Assembly: GCF_002259405.1 (NCBI RefSeq)
Contig: NZ_NPFW01000004.1
Coordinates: 141,070-205,069 of the forward strand
From: Rhodococcus sp. 14-2483-1-2
GTDB lineage: Bacteria > Actinomycetota > Actinomycetes > Mycobacteriales > Mycobacteriaceae
Direction of reading: 5' to 3'
DNA: 64,000 nt
Of this stretch, positions 42,964 through 51,869 are shown piece by piece. How positions within the stretch are numbered: position 1 is the stretch's first letter; every line of letters starts with the position of its first letter. The notes beneath the pieces are model-generated. The model was not told the DNA's origin and searched no databases. It saw nothing but the letters and a program-made list of their open reading frames with translations. The position numbers were made by a program, and so were the translations under genes.

Positions 42964-44820
42964 ATGAGTGGCGAGTATCGGCAGGCGTTCGACGACAGCA
43001 TCGACAACCGCGAGCAATTCTGGCTCGACGCCGCGGCGGGAGTCGACTGGGACACCCCTCCCACCACTGCGTTCGACGGCTCGCACTGGTTTCCCGGAGC
43101 CCGCCTGAACACCTGCTTCAACGCGCTCGATCGGCACGTCGACGCGGGGCACGGCGACCGGACCGCGTTGATCTACGACTCGGCGATGCTCGGACTCACC
43201 CGCAGCTACACCTACGCCGAACTACTCGATCAGGTTGCCCGTTTCGCGGGAGTGCTCAGCAGCAACGGCGTCTCCCGAGGCGACCGCGTGGTGATCTATC
43301 TGCCGATGATTCCCGAGGCAGTTGTCGCCATGCTCGCGTGCGCCAGGCTCGGCGCAGTGCACTCGGTGGTGTTCGGCGGCTTCGCAGCCAACGAGCTGGC
43401 AGCGAGAATCGACGACGCAGAGCCGGTCCTGCTGATCACCGCCAACGGCGGGTTCGAGCCGGGCCGCGTCATCGAATACCTCCCGCTGGTGCAACGCGCC
43501 CTGACTCTCACGACCGCGGCCGTCCCCGCGGTGATCGTCAAGGCCCGCGACGGTATCCCCGGCGGCCACGATTGGCTGGACTGGGACACCCTCATCGCCG
43601 ACGCCACCGCCGCCCAACCGGTTTCGGTGCAGGCGACGGATCCGCTGTACATCCTCTACACCTCGGGCACGACCGGAAAGCCCAAGGGTGTGGTGCGCGA
43701 CAACGGCGGTCATGCCGTCGCGTTGACGTGGTCGATGCGCAACATCTACGACGTGGGTGCCGGTCAGGTGATGTGGACGGCGTCCGACGTCGGCTGGGTC
43801 GTCGGGCACTCGTACATCGTCTATGGACCGCTGTTCGCCGGTGCCACAACGGTTCTCTACGAGGGCAAGCCCGTCGGCACTCCCGATGCGGGCGCGTTCT
43901 GGCGGGTGATCCAGGATCACGGCGTCCGTGCGTTGTTCACCGCGCCGACGGCACTACGAGCCATTCGCAAGGTGGACCCGCACGCCGCCGAGCTCGAGAA
44001 GTACGACATCTCGTCGCTCGAGGCGCTGTTCGTCGCCGGTGAACGCCTCGATCCCGATACGTACGAGTGGATTTCGCGAACCCTGGACCGCCCCGTGGTC
44101 GACCACTGGTGGCAGACCGAAACCGGCTGGGCGATCTGCGCCAATCTTCGCGGACTCGAACCACTTCCGATCAAGTCGGGCTCACCGACGGTGCCGGTGC
44201 CGGGATTCCAGGTCGGTATCCTCGACGCGACCGGAGCACCGGTGGACGCAGGCACCGAGGGCAACATCGTCGTGAAGCTGCCGTTGCCACCGGGCGCTCT
44301 GGTGGGGCTGTGGAACGACGAATCACGTTTTCAGCGTTCGTATCTGGACACGTTCCCGGGGTACTACCTCACCGGCGATTCCGGGTACATCGACGCCGAC
44401 GGGTACGTCTACGTGCTCGGCCGCAGCGACGACGTCATCAACGTGGCCGGACACCGCCTGTCCACCGGATCGATGGAGGCGGTACTGGCCGGTCACCCGG
44501 CGGTTGCCGAGTGCGCCGTCATCGGTATCCACGACGACCTCAAGGGCCAGCGCCCCAGCGGCTACGTGGTGCTCAAGGCCGGGGAGACCATCACCGAGGA
44601 TCAACTGCGTACCGAACTGGTGGCCATGGTGCGCGATCAGATCGGCGCACTCGCGACCTTCCGCGACGTGACGATCGTCGGCGCACTGCCGAAGACCCGC
44701 TCCGGCAAGATCCTGCGGAAGACGATGCGGCAGATCGTCGCCGGTGAGGAGTACGGCGTGCCGTCGACCATCGAGGATCCGGCAGTACTCGATGCGTTGG
44801 AGAAGTTGCTCGGCAGATAG
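42964..44820 (+). CDS. prpE: propionyl-CoA synthetase (acetyl-CoA synthetase family)
   Basis: The 618-aa enzyme of the ANL superfamily activates propionate (or acetate) to the acyl-AMP and then the CoA thioester. Core motifs are LYTSGTTGKPKG (P-loop), WWQTETGWA, YYLTGDSGYID and the C-terminal catalytic Lys in KTRSGKILRKTM, a site often controlled by acetylation. Its length and the N-terminal region (FWLDAAAGVDWDTPP) fit PrpE better than Acs. It supplies CoA esters from carboxylates taken up by transporters such as those at 5563-9462. It is monocistronic; the 125-bp leader holds the right 26-bp repeat. Confidence 0.88.
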   Translation: MSGEYRQAFDDSIDNREQFWLDAAAGVDWDTPPTTAFDGSHWFPGARLNTCFNALDRHVDAGHGDRTALIYDSAMLGLTRSYTYAELLDQVARFAGVLSSNGVSRGDRVVIYLPMIPEAVVAMLACARLGAVHSVVFGGFAANELAARIDDAEPVLLITANGGFEPGRVIEYLPLVQRALTLTTAAVPAVIVKARDGIPGGHDWLDWDTLIADATAAQPVSVQATDPLYILYTSGTTGKPKGVVRDNGGHAVALTWSMRNIYDVGAGQVMWTASDVGWVVGHSYIVYGPLFAGATTVLYEGKPVGTPDAGAFWRVIQDHGVRALFTAPTALRAIRKVDPHAAELEKYDISSLEALFVAGERLDPDTYEWISRTLDRPVVDHWWQTETGWAICANLRGLEPLPIKSGSPTVPVPGFQVGILDATGAPVDAGTEGNIVVKLPLPPGALVGLWNDESRFQRSYLDTFPGYYLTGDSGYIDADGYVYVLGRSDDVINVAGHRLSTGSMEAVLAGHPAVAECAVIGIHDDLKGQRPSGYVVLKAGETITEDQLRTELVAMVRDQIGALATFRDVTIVGALPKTRSGKILRKTMRQIVAGEEYGVPSTIEDPAVLDALEKLLGR

Positions 44821-44893
44821 GCGGCGGGAATACGAGCAACCATGGCCGAAACCCGCGCGCCACAGGGATGTCCCGCGCGATAGCGTCGTGCTC

Positions 44894-45796
44894 ATGACAG
44901 ATCTCGACACCCGCCCTGCCGTCGACTGGCTCGCCCTCGGTGCGGTCACCATCACGGTGGTCTCGTGGGCCTCGGCATTCGTGGCGATTCGCGGCGTCGG
45001 CGAATCCTTCGGGGCAGGCCCGCTCGCATTGGGGCGATTGCTCATCGGATCGTTCGCGCTCGGCGCGATAGTTCTGGTCAGAAAACAGTGGGTCAAGCCC
45101 AACCGCACGCAGTGGCTGCAGATCGTCAGTATCGGTGTCTTCTGGTTCGGCATCTACAACGTCGCCCTCAATGCCGCCGAGCAACGCGTCGACGCCGGAA
45201 CGACGTCGATGATCATTCAGATCGGTCCGATTCTGGTTGCCCTGTTCGCAGGTCTGCTTCTGGGCGAGGGCTTTCCGAGGTGGCTGGTGATCGGTGCGGG
45301 CATCGCGTTCGCAGGCGCAGTCATGGTCGGTGTCGTCACGGCGGTGACCACCACGTCCACCACCAAGACGGACGCCGACTTCCTCGGCATCGCGCTGTGT
45401 CTGGTGTCCGCGGTGACCTATGCCATCGGAGTGCTCAGCCAGAAGCCGGTGCTGCGCACCGTCCCCGGACTTCAGGTCACGTGGATGGCATGCACCATCG
45501 GTATGGTCTGCACGCTGCCGTTCGCACCGGCTCTGCTCGACGACCTCGGGTCCGCGTCGGCCGGTGCCACCGGCGGCTTGATCTACCTCGGACTCGTCCC
45601 GACTGCACTCGCGTTCAGCACCTGGGCCTACGCGTTGACGCGAATGAACGCAGGCAAGCTCGGTATCACCACGTACGCGGTCCCGCCGATCACGATCGTT
45701 CTGGCCTGGCTGCTGCTGGGCGAGGTTCCGCATGTCCTCGCCGTGGTCGGCGGAGTGATCTGCCTGGTGGGAGTCGGGTTGTCCCGCAGAAGATAG
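44894..45796 (+). CDS. EamA/DMT-family exporter
   Basis: The product is a 300-aa drug/metabolite transporter with ten helices in two EamA repeats (about residues 10-140 and 160-295). The repeats share the pattern of ending LLLGEGFPRW and LLLGEVPHVL. Members export amino acids, purines or toxic metabolites. ATG 44894 is chosen from the first helix position; no strong SD. It lies 74 bp after prpE on the same strand and converges with the photolyase gene (19 bp between stops). Substrate unknown. Confidence 0.88.
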   Translation: MTDLDTRPAVDWLALGAVTITVVSWASAFVAIRGVGESFGAGPLALGRLLIGSFALGAIVLVRKQWVKPNRTQWLQIVSIGVFWFGIYNVALNAAEQRVDAGTTSMIIQIGPILVALFAGLLLGEGFPRWLVIGAGIAFAGAVMVGVVTAVTTTSTTKTDADFLGIALCLVSAVTYAIGVLSQKPVLRTVPGLQVTWMACTIGMVCTLPFAPALLDDLGSASAGATGGLIYLGLVPTALAFSTWAYALTRMNAGKLGITTYAVPPITIVLAWLLLGEVPHVLAVVGGVICLVGVGLSRRR

Positions 45797-45815
45797 GGGT
45801 CACGGCGGTGAGGTG

Positions 45816-47144
45816 TTACAGCGCCTTGAAGCGTGCGATCGCCACTTCCCGCTCGTGCTTGTGGTCGACAATCGGATCCACGTATTCCTTGGGTCGGCCG
45901 AACTTCAACGTGTGCACGGCTTTTCCTTCTTCACCGCGCAACTCCGGCACCCAGCGTCGTACGTATTCGCCGGTGGGATCGAACTTCTCGCCCTGGGTGA
46001 TGGGATTGAACACTCGGAAGTACGGCGAGGCGTCGGTACCGGTTCCTGCCGTCCACTGCCAGCCGTGCTGATTGCTGGCCAGATCTCCGTCGACGAGATG
46101 CTGCATGAAGTACCGGGCTCCCCGCCACCACGGCAGGTGCAGATCCTTGACCAGGAACGACGCGACGATCATGCGAACTCGATTGTGCATCCACTTCTCC
46201 GAGTTCAACTGCCGCATACCGGCATCGACGATCGGGAAGCCGGTCTCGCCCTTGCACCAGGCCTCGAACAGCTCGTCGGCGTGCTTGCCCGAGTCCAGTT
46301 CGATCGCATCGAACTTCTTGACGTAGTTCTCACGCGCACTGTCGGGACGCTGAAAGAGGATGTCGCCGTAGAAGTCTCGCCAGCAGATCTGTCGACGATA
46401 CGACGCCGCGCCCTCGTTGCGGAGCTTGCCCAGGTCGGCGAGCATCGTTCGCGGGTGAATGGTTCCGTACTTCAAGTGCACCGACATCCGACTCGTCGAG
46501 TCGAGATCGGGACGGTTGCGCTCGTCGTCGTACGCCGAGACCTCGTGGAGAAATTCCTTCCACTGCTTCGAAGCCGCTGCCTCACCGGCTGCCGCATCGG
46601 AGGCCTCCTTCTCGGAGGGAATCTTCACGCGTCGAACACCTTTGACCTCGTCCGGGTCGATCCACTCGGCGGAGTCGGCCGAGGTGTCCGCCGGACCGCG
46701 CCAACCGTGGTCCATCCACTGCCGTGAGTACGGCGTGAACACCTTGTACGGCTCCCCGTCGTTCTTGAGGATCCGCCCGGGGGCAACTGCATACGGAGAC
46801 CCGGTCTCGACCAGGGTCACCTTCTCGCCGACCCGTGCGTCGCGCTCGCGCCCATAGGGGCCGTAATCGGCACTGATGTGCACGTCCTCGCTGCCGATCG
46901 CCTTCGCCACCTTCGGGACCACCGTCTCGGGGTCACCGTGCACCACCATCAGCCGACCCCCGAGTTGCTCGTCGAGTGCTTCGAGCGAGCGGAACAGGAA
47001 ATCCTTGCGCGGCCCGCCGGAGGGCTTCAGCAGACGATCGTCGAGCACGAAGAGTCCGAGCACCGGATCTCCCGACTCGGCAGCGGCGGTGAGGGTGGGC
47101 AGATCCCCCAGACGGAGATCACGGCGAAACCAGACGATCGACAT
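45816..47144 (-). CDS. phr: deoxyribodipyrimidine photolyase (class I CPD type)
   Basis: The 442-aa flavoenzyme splits UV-induced pyrimidine dimers using blue light. The N-terminal antenna domain begins IVWFRRDLRLGDLP. The C-terminal FAD domain carries TGFPIVDAGMRQLN, WMHNRVRM, and the stretch DLASNQHGWQW followed by TGTDASPYFRVFNP. The residues GDL/NQ match bacterial class I photolyases rather than cryptochromes. ATG 47144 gives the family N-terminus; an ATG 33 bp upstream is also in frame. It stands alone, divergent from the 68-aa gene ahead of prrA. Confidence 0.93.
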   Translation of the reverse strand: MSIVWFRRDLRLGDLPTLTAAAESGDPVLGLFVLDDRLLKPSGGPRKDFLFRSLEALDEQLGGRLMVVHGDPETVVPKVAKAIGSEDVHISADYGPYGRERDARVGEKVTLVETGSPYAVAPGRILKNDGEPYKVFTPYSRQWMDHGWRGPADTSADSAEWIDPDEVKGVRRVKIPSEKEASDAAAGEAAASKQWKEFLHEVSAYDDERNRPDLDSTSRMSVHLKYGTIHPRTMLADLGKLRNEGAASYRRQICWRDFYGDILFQRPDSARENYVKKFDAIELDSGKHADELFEAWCKGETGFPIVDAGMRQLNSEKWMHNRVRMIVASFLVKDLHLPWWRGARYFMQHLVDGDLASNQHGWQWTAGTGTDASPYFRVFNPITQGEKFDPTGEYVRRWVPELRGEEGKAVHTLKFGRPKEYVDPIVDHKHEREVAIARFKAL

Positions 47145-47283
47145 GCTGTCAGTCTTACCCACCCCCGCCCCGAGCAATCCCTCCCTCGCTCGTTCGATTC
47201 TCAGAGAACCGCCAACGACGACTCACCATGGCCGCAACATGGGGCTCTACCTTGGGAAACACAGAAGAGAAAAGGAGAACACC

Positions 47284-47490
47284 ATGACGAACACACGCCC
47301 CTTCCCCGGCGCTCTTTCCCTGGTGGACAGCACCTGCACCTTCGAGAAGTACTACGAGCAGCTCTACGCCAAGGCACCCGCGCTGGCGTGGTCACTCGAT
47401 GCCGACACCGGCCGCCGCAGTGCCCTCGAGGACTTCTTCGCCAAGACACCCGAGGAACGCCGCACCACCGTCGACAGCTGGGTTGCATAG
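47284..47490 (+). CDS. 68-aa protein ahead of prrAB
   Basis: This small soluble protein starts [12 protein letters not shown] and contains [17 protein letters not shown] and a basic/acidic helical end ([15 protein letters not shown]). It has a near-ideal SD (aaaggag, eight bases before ATG 47284), good evidence that it is translated. Its stop is 10 bp before the prrA GTG, so the three genes form an operon. I cannot assign a family. A role as a leader or modulator of the PrrAB system is inference from position only. Confidence 0.7.
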   Translation: MTNTRPFPGALSLVDSTCTFEKYYEQLYAKAPALAWSLDADTGRRSALEDFFAKTPEERRTTVDSWVA

Positions 47491-47500
47491 CATTGGCCCG

Positions 47501-48229
47501 GTGACCGAATCGCCGAGCACCCCCGCCACCGTTCTCGTCGTCGACGACGACGCAGACGTGTTGTCGTCGCTGCAACGCGGACTGCGCCTGTCCGGGTTCA
47601 CCGTCATCACCGCCTCGGACGGCGCGGAGGCGCTCGGCGTGGTGTCGCGCTCCACCCCCGACGCCATCGTGCTCGACATCAACATGCCGGTGCTCGACGG
47701 TGCCAGCGTGGTGACCGCGCTGCGTGCCATGGGAAACGACATTCCCATCTGCGTGCTCAGCGCTCGCAGCTCGGTGGACGATCGGATCGCCGGACTCGAA
47801 TCCGGTGCCGACGACTACCTCACCAAGCCGTTCGTGTTGGCCGAACTCGTCGCTCGGATCCGGGCCATGCTGCGTCGCCGCGGCACCGGTCCGGTTGTGC
47901 CGGTGGCCGATTCGGGTGCACCGAACTCGGCCGTCGCCGTCGGAACCCTGGTGGTCGACATCCCCGGCTATCGTGTCCACCGCGGCGGAGCCGACATCGA
48001 CCTGACCAAGCGAGAGTTCGAGTTGCTGGCCATCCTGGCCCGCAACAAGGGCGTCGTTCTCACGCGAGAACGACTGCTCGAACTGGTCTGGGGCTACGAC
48101 TTCGTCGCCGACACCAATGTCGTCGACGTGTTCGTCGGATATCTGCGACGCAAACTCGAGGCAGACGGCTCGCCGCGAATCCTGCACACGGTCCGCGGAG
48201 TCGGCTTCGTCGTCCGGGACACCGCATGA
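47501..48229 (+). CDS. prrA: response regulator PrrA
   Basis: The 242-aa OmpR-family regulator is orthologous to M. tuberculosis PrrA (Rv0903c). The receiver has acidic residues in VVDDDADV and phospho-acceptor Asp59 in [11 protein letters not shown]. The C-terminal winged helix includes [18 protein letters not shown] and [20 protein letters not shown]. The full set matches mycobacterial PrrA closely. PrrA is essential in M. tuberculosis and adjusts respiration, nitrogen and lipid metabolism. The start is GTG 47501. The gene overlaps prrB by 4 bp. Confidence 0.94.
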   Translation: MTESPSTPATVLVVDDDADVLSSLQRGLRLSGFTVITASDGAEALGVVSRSTPDAIVLDINMPVLDGASVVTALRAMGNDIPICVLSARSSVDDRIAGLESGADDYLTKPFVLAELVARIRAMLRRRGTGPVVPVADSGAPNSAVAVGTLVVDIPGYRVHRGGADIDLTKREFELLAILARNKGVVLTRERLLELVWGYDFVADTNVVDVFVGYLRRKLEADGSPRILHTVRGVGFVVRDTA

Positions 48230-49527
48230 GCTTCTCGCTGCGCGCCCGCGTGGCCGCCGCCACGACCCTCGGCGCCACCCTCGTGGTCGCGGCCCTCTCC
48301 GTGGTCACCTCGGTCGCCATCTCACGCAACAACGTCAATCAACTCGACGAGCGACTGACGACGGCATCTCAGGTGCTGGTGCCGACCTCGACGACGCTGG
48401 AAGCCTTCCTCGATCAGCTCTCCGGAGCGTTCGCCGTCACCATCCGAAGTGGCGACATCGTCGTCGCGTCCACACCGACGCGGCTACCCGCGCTCGATAC
48501 CGGGTCGCAGACCGTGGACGTCGACGGGCAACGCTTCCGGGTCTACACCGCCGTATCGACCGCGGTCTCGTCCATCTCGATTTCCATCGGCGTGCCGGCC
48601 ATCGAAGCGCAACAGGTCACCGACGAGCAACAGAAGCAGGTGCTCCTGCTTGGACTCGCCGCGATCGCGGTGTCCACCGGCCTGGGCTGGCTCTTCGGTG
48701 GCAGGGCCGTCAGACCGTTGGTGACGTTGACCCGGCAGGTCAGCGCCCAACCACCGACCGCGCCCGAAACCCGCACCGGTGTCACCGAAGCCGATGCGCT
48801 CGCCGTTGCGATCGGCGGCATGCTGACCAGACTGAACGAGGCACAGGACCGCACCAATGCCGCGCTCGACACCGCACGCGACTTCGCGGCCGTCTCCGCA
48901 CACGAGCTTCGGACCCCACTGACTGCGATGCGCACCGACATCGAGGTGCTCAGAACCCTCGACCTCGAGCCGGCGCAGCAGCAGGAGATCCTGGGCGATC
49001 TCGAGCGCACGCAGGGCCGAGTGGAGACGACGCTGACCGCCCTGGAACGACTGGCATCGGGCGAATTGTCCAGTGAGGGCGACAGAGTCGAGACCGACAT
49101 CATCGACATCTGCGACGTCGCAGCCCAGGACGCGCAGCGGCTGCATCCCGGACTCGACATACGCGTCGAATACGCGGCCGACTCCGAGATCACCATGCGC
49201 GCTCTGCCGACCGGCCTTCGACTGGCCGTCGACAACGTGATCGGCAACGCCGTTCGGCACGGCAACGCGACGTCGATCGTCATCACCGCCGAACGCGAGG
49301 GCGCGACAGTACGTGTCCTGATCGACGACAACGGATCCGGCGTTCCCCTCGACGAACGAGAGACGGTGTTCGGCCGGTTCGAGCGTGGCACCCGAGCAGC
49401 CAAGGGCGGCTCGGGACTCGGCCTCGCCCTGGTGGCGCAGCAAGCCCAATTGCACGGTGGGCGGGCCTGGTTCACCGACAGTCCGCTGGGCGGTGCCCGG
49501 TTGGTGCTGGAGCTGCAGGACAGCTGA
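48226..49527 (+). CDS. prrB: sensor histidine kinase PrrB
   Basis: The 433-aa membrane kinase is orthologous to Rv0902c. It has helix 1 (about 10-32), an extracytoplasmic sensor loop (35-135), helix 2 (138-158), a HAMP segment, phospho-acceptor His226 in [14 protein letters not shown], the N box [11 protein letters not shown] and the G boxes DDNGSGV and [19 protein letters not shown] (in part). The end, [12 protein letters not shown], is nearly identical to mycobacterial PrrB. It phosphorylates PrrA. The sensor loop differs from what I remember of the mycobacterial protein, so the signal may differ too. Confidence 0.93.
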   Translation: MSFSLRARVAAATTLGATLVVAALSVVTSVAISRNNVNQLDERLTTASQVLVPTSTTLEAFLDQLSGAFAVTIRSGDIVVASTPTRLPALDTGSQTVDVDGQRFRVYTAVSTAVSSISISIGVPAIEAQQVTDEQQKQVLLLGLAAIAVSTGLGWLFGGRAVRPLVTLTRQVSAQPPTAPETRTGVTEADALAVAIGGMLTRLNEAQDRTNAALDTARDFAAVSAHELRTPLTAMRTDIEVLRTLDLEPAQQQEILGDLERTQGRVETTLTALERLASGELSSEGDRVETDIIDICDVAAQDAQRLHPGLDIRVEYAADSEITMRALPTGLRLAVDNVIGNAVRHGNATSIVITAEREGATVRVLIDDNGSGVPLDERETVFGRFERGTRAAKGGSGLGLALVAQQAQLHGGRAWFTDSPLGGARLVLELQDS

Positions 49528-49589
49528 CGTACGGCAGTCTTTACGCGGGAGAAACCTACGGGGCCATCCGAGCCGAGGATCATGTACCC

Positions 49590-50627
49590 ATGCACACGTC
49601 GTCGGACTTCTTCGTCCCCACCATCGACATCTCCCCGTACGTTCTGGGTGATCCCACCGCGACGGCCGATGGAACCGCCCGCCGCAGCGTCGCCGAGGAC
49701 GTCGATTACGCCTGCAGCACAGTCGGTTTCATGCAGATTCTCGGACACGGCATTCCTGAGGACACCGTGGCCGGACTCGCGTCGGCGATGGATTCGTTCT
49801 TCGGACTCGACTCGGCGACGAAGCGGGCCTACATCTGCCCGCCCGAACGCAATCGGGGCTACACCGCTCCGAAGAGCGAATCGCTCAGCCTGAGTCTGGG
49901 AGTCGAATCGGCGTCGGGCATGAACGATTACTTCGAGGCCTTCAACGTCGGCACCGGCGAACCGAACACCTGGCCCGACACTGCGGGGTTCCAGCGCGCC
50001 GTTGACGAGTATTTCGCGGAGGCAGCACGCGTGGCCCGGACGCTGACCACGGTATTCGCCGACGCACTCGGCGTCTCACCGAATACGTTCTCCGACATCA
50101 CCGATCGATCGCTGGACACCCTGCGGATGAACAACTACGCGCTCGAACCCGGAATGCAGGTGCCGGACGCCGAACTCACCGGCATGAGTGAACACACCGA
50201 CTACGGATTGGTGACGGTGCTGTGGGCCGATCGAGTGCCCGGTCTTCAGGTTCTCGGGACCGATCGACGGTGGCACGACGTGCAACCCGCGGACGGAGCG
50301 ATGTTGGTGAACCTGGGAGATCTGACAGCCAGACTGACCAACGATCGCTGGATGTCGACGCTGCATCGGGTGCGTCCGCCGATCACCGACGCGACGATCC
50401 AGCGCAGGCGTTCTGCCGCGTTCTTCCACGACGGCAACCTCGACGCGGTGATCGCGCCACTGCCGTCGTGCATCGAGTCAGGCGACGTGGCCCGATACGA
50501 ACCGGTGACGGTAGCCGAGCACATTCACGCCAAGCTTGCGGGTTCCCGAGGGGGAACTGCCAACTCCTCGGCCACCCGCGAAGCCGAGCGGGTACGCAAT
50601 GCCGTTGCCGGACCTGCAGTTATTTGA
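49590..50627 (+). CDS. 2-oxoglutarate/Fe(II) dioxygenase (isopenicillin N synthase-like)
   Basis: The 345-aa enzyme has the DIOX_N domain (PTIDISPYVLGD..., FMQILGHGIPE) and the 2OG-FeII oxygenase core. Iron ligands are His and Asp in SEHTDYGLVT and His in MSTLHRVRPP; the 2-oxoglutarate Arg-Ser pair lies in RRRSAAFFHDG. Such enzymes hydroxylate or desaturate small molecules; plants and actinobacteria use relatives on hormones, flavonoids or amino acids. The start is ATG 49590. The stop overlaps the convergent FKBP gene by 8 bp. No clear operon partner. Confidence 0.9.
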   Translation: MHTSSDFFVPTIDISPYVLGDPTATADGTARRSVAEDVDYACSTVGFMQILGHGIPEDTVAGLASAMDSFFGLDSATKRAYICPPERNRGYTAPKSESLSLSLGVESASGMNDYFEAFNVGTGEPNTWPDTAGFQRAVDEYFAEAARVARTLTTVFADALGVSPNTFSDITDRSLDTLRMNNYALEPGMQVPDAELTGMSEHTDYGLVTVLWADRVPGLQVLGTDRRWHDVQPADGAMLVNLGDLTARLTNDRWMSTLHRVRPPITDATIQRRRSAAFFHDGNLDAVIAPLPSCIESGDVARYEPVTVAEHIHAKLAGSRGGTANSSATREAERVRNAVAGPAVI

Positions 50628-50979
50628 CGTCGAGCAGGTCGATGACGAACACGAGCGTCTTGCCGGACAGGCGATGGCCCGCGCCTGCGGGGCCGTAGGC
50701 GAGCTCCGGCGGAATGGTGAGCTGACGGCGTCCGCCGACCTTCATTCCGGGAATGCCGTCCTGCCAACCCTGGATCAGCCCGCGCAACGGGAACTGAATG
50801 GATTCGCCGCGGTTCCAGGACGAGTCGAACTCCTCGCCCGAATCGAACTCGACTCCGACGTAGTGCACCTCGACGGTGCCGCCTGCAACTGCCTCTGCGC
50901 CGTCACCCTCGACGAGGTCGACCGTCACCAAGTCCAAGGGTGCCGGTCCGGCCTGAAATTCGATCACTGGCTTCGTCAC
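50620..50979 (-). CDS. FKBP-type peptidyl-prolyl isomerase
   Basis: This 119-aa single-domain FKBP catalyses cis-trans proline isomerisation and assists folding. Active-site residues lie in VHYVGVEFDSGEEFDSSW, GLIQGWQDGIPGMKVGGRR (each in part) and the closing VFVIDLLDV. There is no signal peptide, so it is cytosolic. GTG 50979 follows AGGAG by seven bases, which fixes the start against a longer frame to 51036. An FKBP gene beside gltA is common in corynebacteria; here about 8 kb of other genes separates them. Confidence 0.92.
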   Translation of the reverse strand: MTKPVIEFQAGPAPLDLVTVDLVEGDGAEAVAGGTVEVHYVGVEFDSGEEFDSSWNRGESIQFPLRGLIQGWQDGIPGMKVGGRRQLTIPPELAYGPAGAGHRLSGKTLVFVIDLLDVK

Positions 50980-51064
50980 TGAAGTCTCCTGCGGTTGATG
51001 CCGGCCCGCCGACGCCGGCTGTGAAGCTCTGGGCATATTCCGCTTCGACTTTACGTCGTGACGG

Positions 51065-51739
51065 TCAACCGATCGGAGCTGGCATCAAATTCGTCTTGTA
51101 TTCGCAGGTCAACGTGTTGTCGTTTGCAGGGTCGGTCATCTCCACTTTCCAGGCGTCGGAGAACTGATTCACCCCGTGGTGCATCGAGATGGTGCCCGAG
51201 ATCAATACCGTTCCACGCGAGAACAGTCCACGTTCGGTGAGCACGTCCAGCCAGTACTGCGGAGCGAGAAGATCACCGAGCGTTCCCGACTGGATGAGCA
51301 CTCCGTCGGCCCACGCGGTCAGGGTGATCTCGTCCAGTCGGTCGGCCACCTCGCTCAACCGCCACGCACCGGTGCCGAGCACGTCGGGAGCCGCGTTCTT
51401 GCTCCACGCGACGCTGTGAACTTCCAGGTCACGGTCGGTATGGTCGCAGGCAACCGTGAGCAGCACGTCGTCGATCGTGTCGCCCAAGATCACCAGAGCC
51501 CATTCCGCCTCACCCGAGGTACGACCGTGTTGCACGGCGACGGCATCGGTCTGCTGGGCCAGATACGGCGAGATGGGATACAGCGCCGGGGTCACCGTCG
51601 GAGCCGGTACGCCCAGTTCGGCCAGCTCGGCGATGTGCGACGCCACCTCTTCCTGGTTGCGACCGGCATAGCCCGCATTGAGCAGCGCGGTCACTTCTAC
51701 CGACTCGGTCGTGCCGTCGGGCAACGTGAATGTGAGCAT
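51065..51739 (-). CDS. DUF2848 family protein
   Basis: The 224-aa soluble protein of the DUF2848 family resembles fumarylacetoacetate-hydrolase-like enzymes in its central part (VACDHTDRDLEVH and AWSKNAAPDVLG). It probably binds a metal and acts on a small carboxylate. ATG 51739 follows GAGGAGAGGG. It is divergent from the MHS transporter across 130 bp containing a GntR-type operator, which also occurs before the gntR/nitrilase pair, so DUF2848, transporter, regulator and nitrilase appear to be one pathway. The reaction is unknown. Confidence 0.82.
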   Translation of the reverse strand: MLTFTLPDGTTESVEVTALLNAGYAGRNQEEVASHIAELAELGVPAPTVTPALYPISPYLAQQTDAVAVQHGRTSGEAEWALVILGDTIDDVLLTVACDHTDRDLEVHSVAWSKNAAPDVLGTGAWRLSEVADRLDEITLTAWADGVLIQSGTLGDLLAPQYWLDVLTERGLFSRGTVLISGTISMHHGVNQFSDAWKVEMTDPANDNTLTCEYKTNLMPAPIG

Positions 51740-51795
51740 CAGTAAGGACCCTCTCCTCGTAAATTTTCTGTTTCCGATACGCCGAAAGCCTTGCG

Positions 51796-51812
51796 CATAC
51801 GTCTTGTATACA
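51796..51812. promoter_or_regulatory. candidate GntR operator A
   Basis: The sequence gcatacg-tct-tgtatac lies between the divergent DUF2848 and MHS genes. The identical arrangement gcatacg-N3-tgtatac occurs at 53829-53845. The gtatac core is typical of FCD-type GntR sites. Confidence 0.72.
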
Positions 51813-51869
51813 GCAAGTATGGAGCACGTACAACGGATAGAGTGATCCCAGGCACACGAAGGAGTCGTC

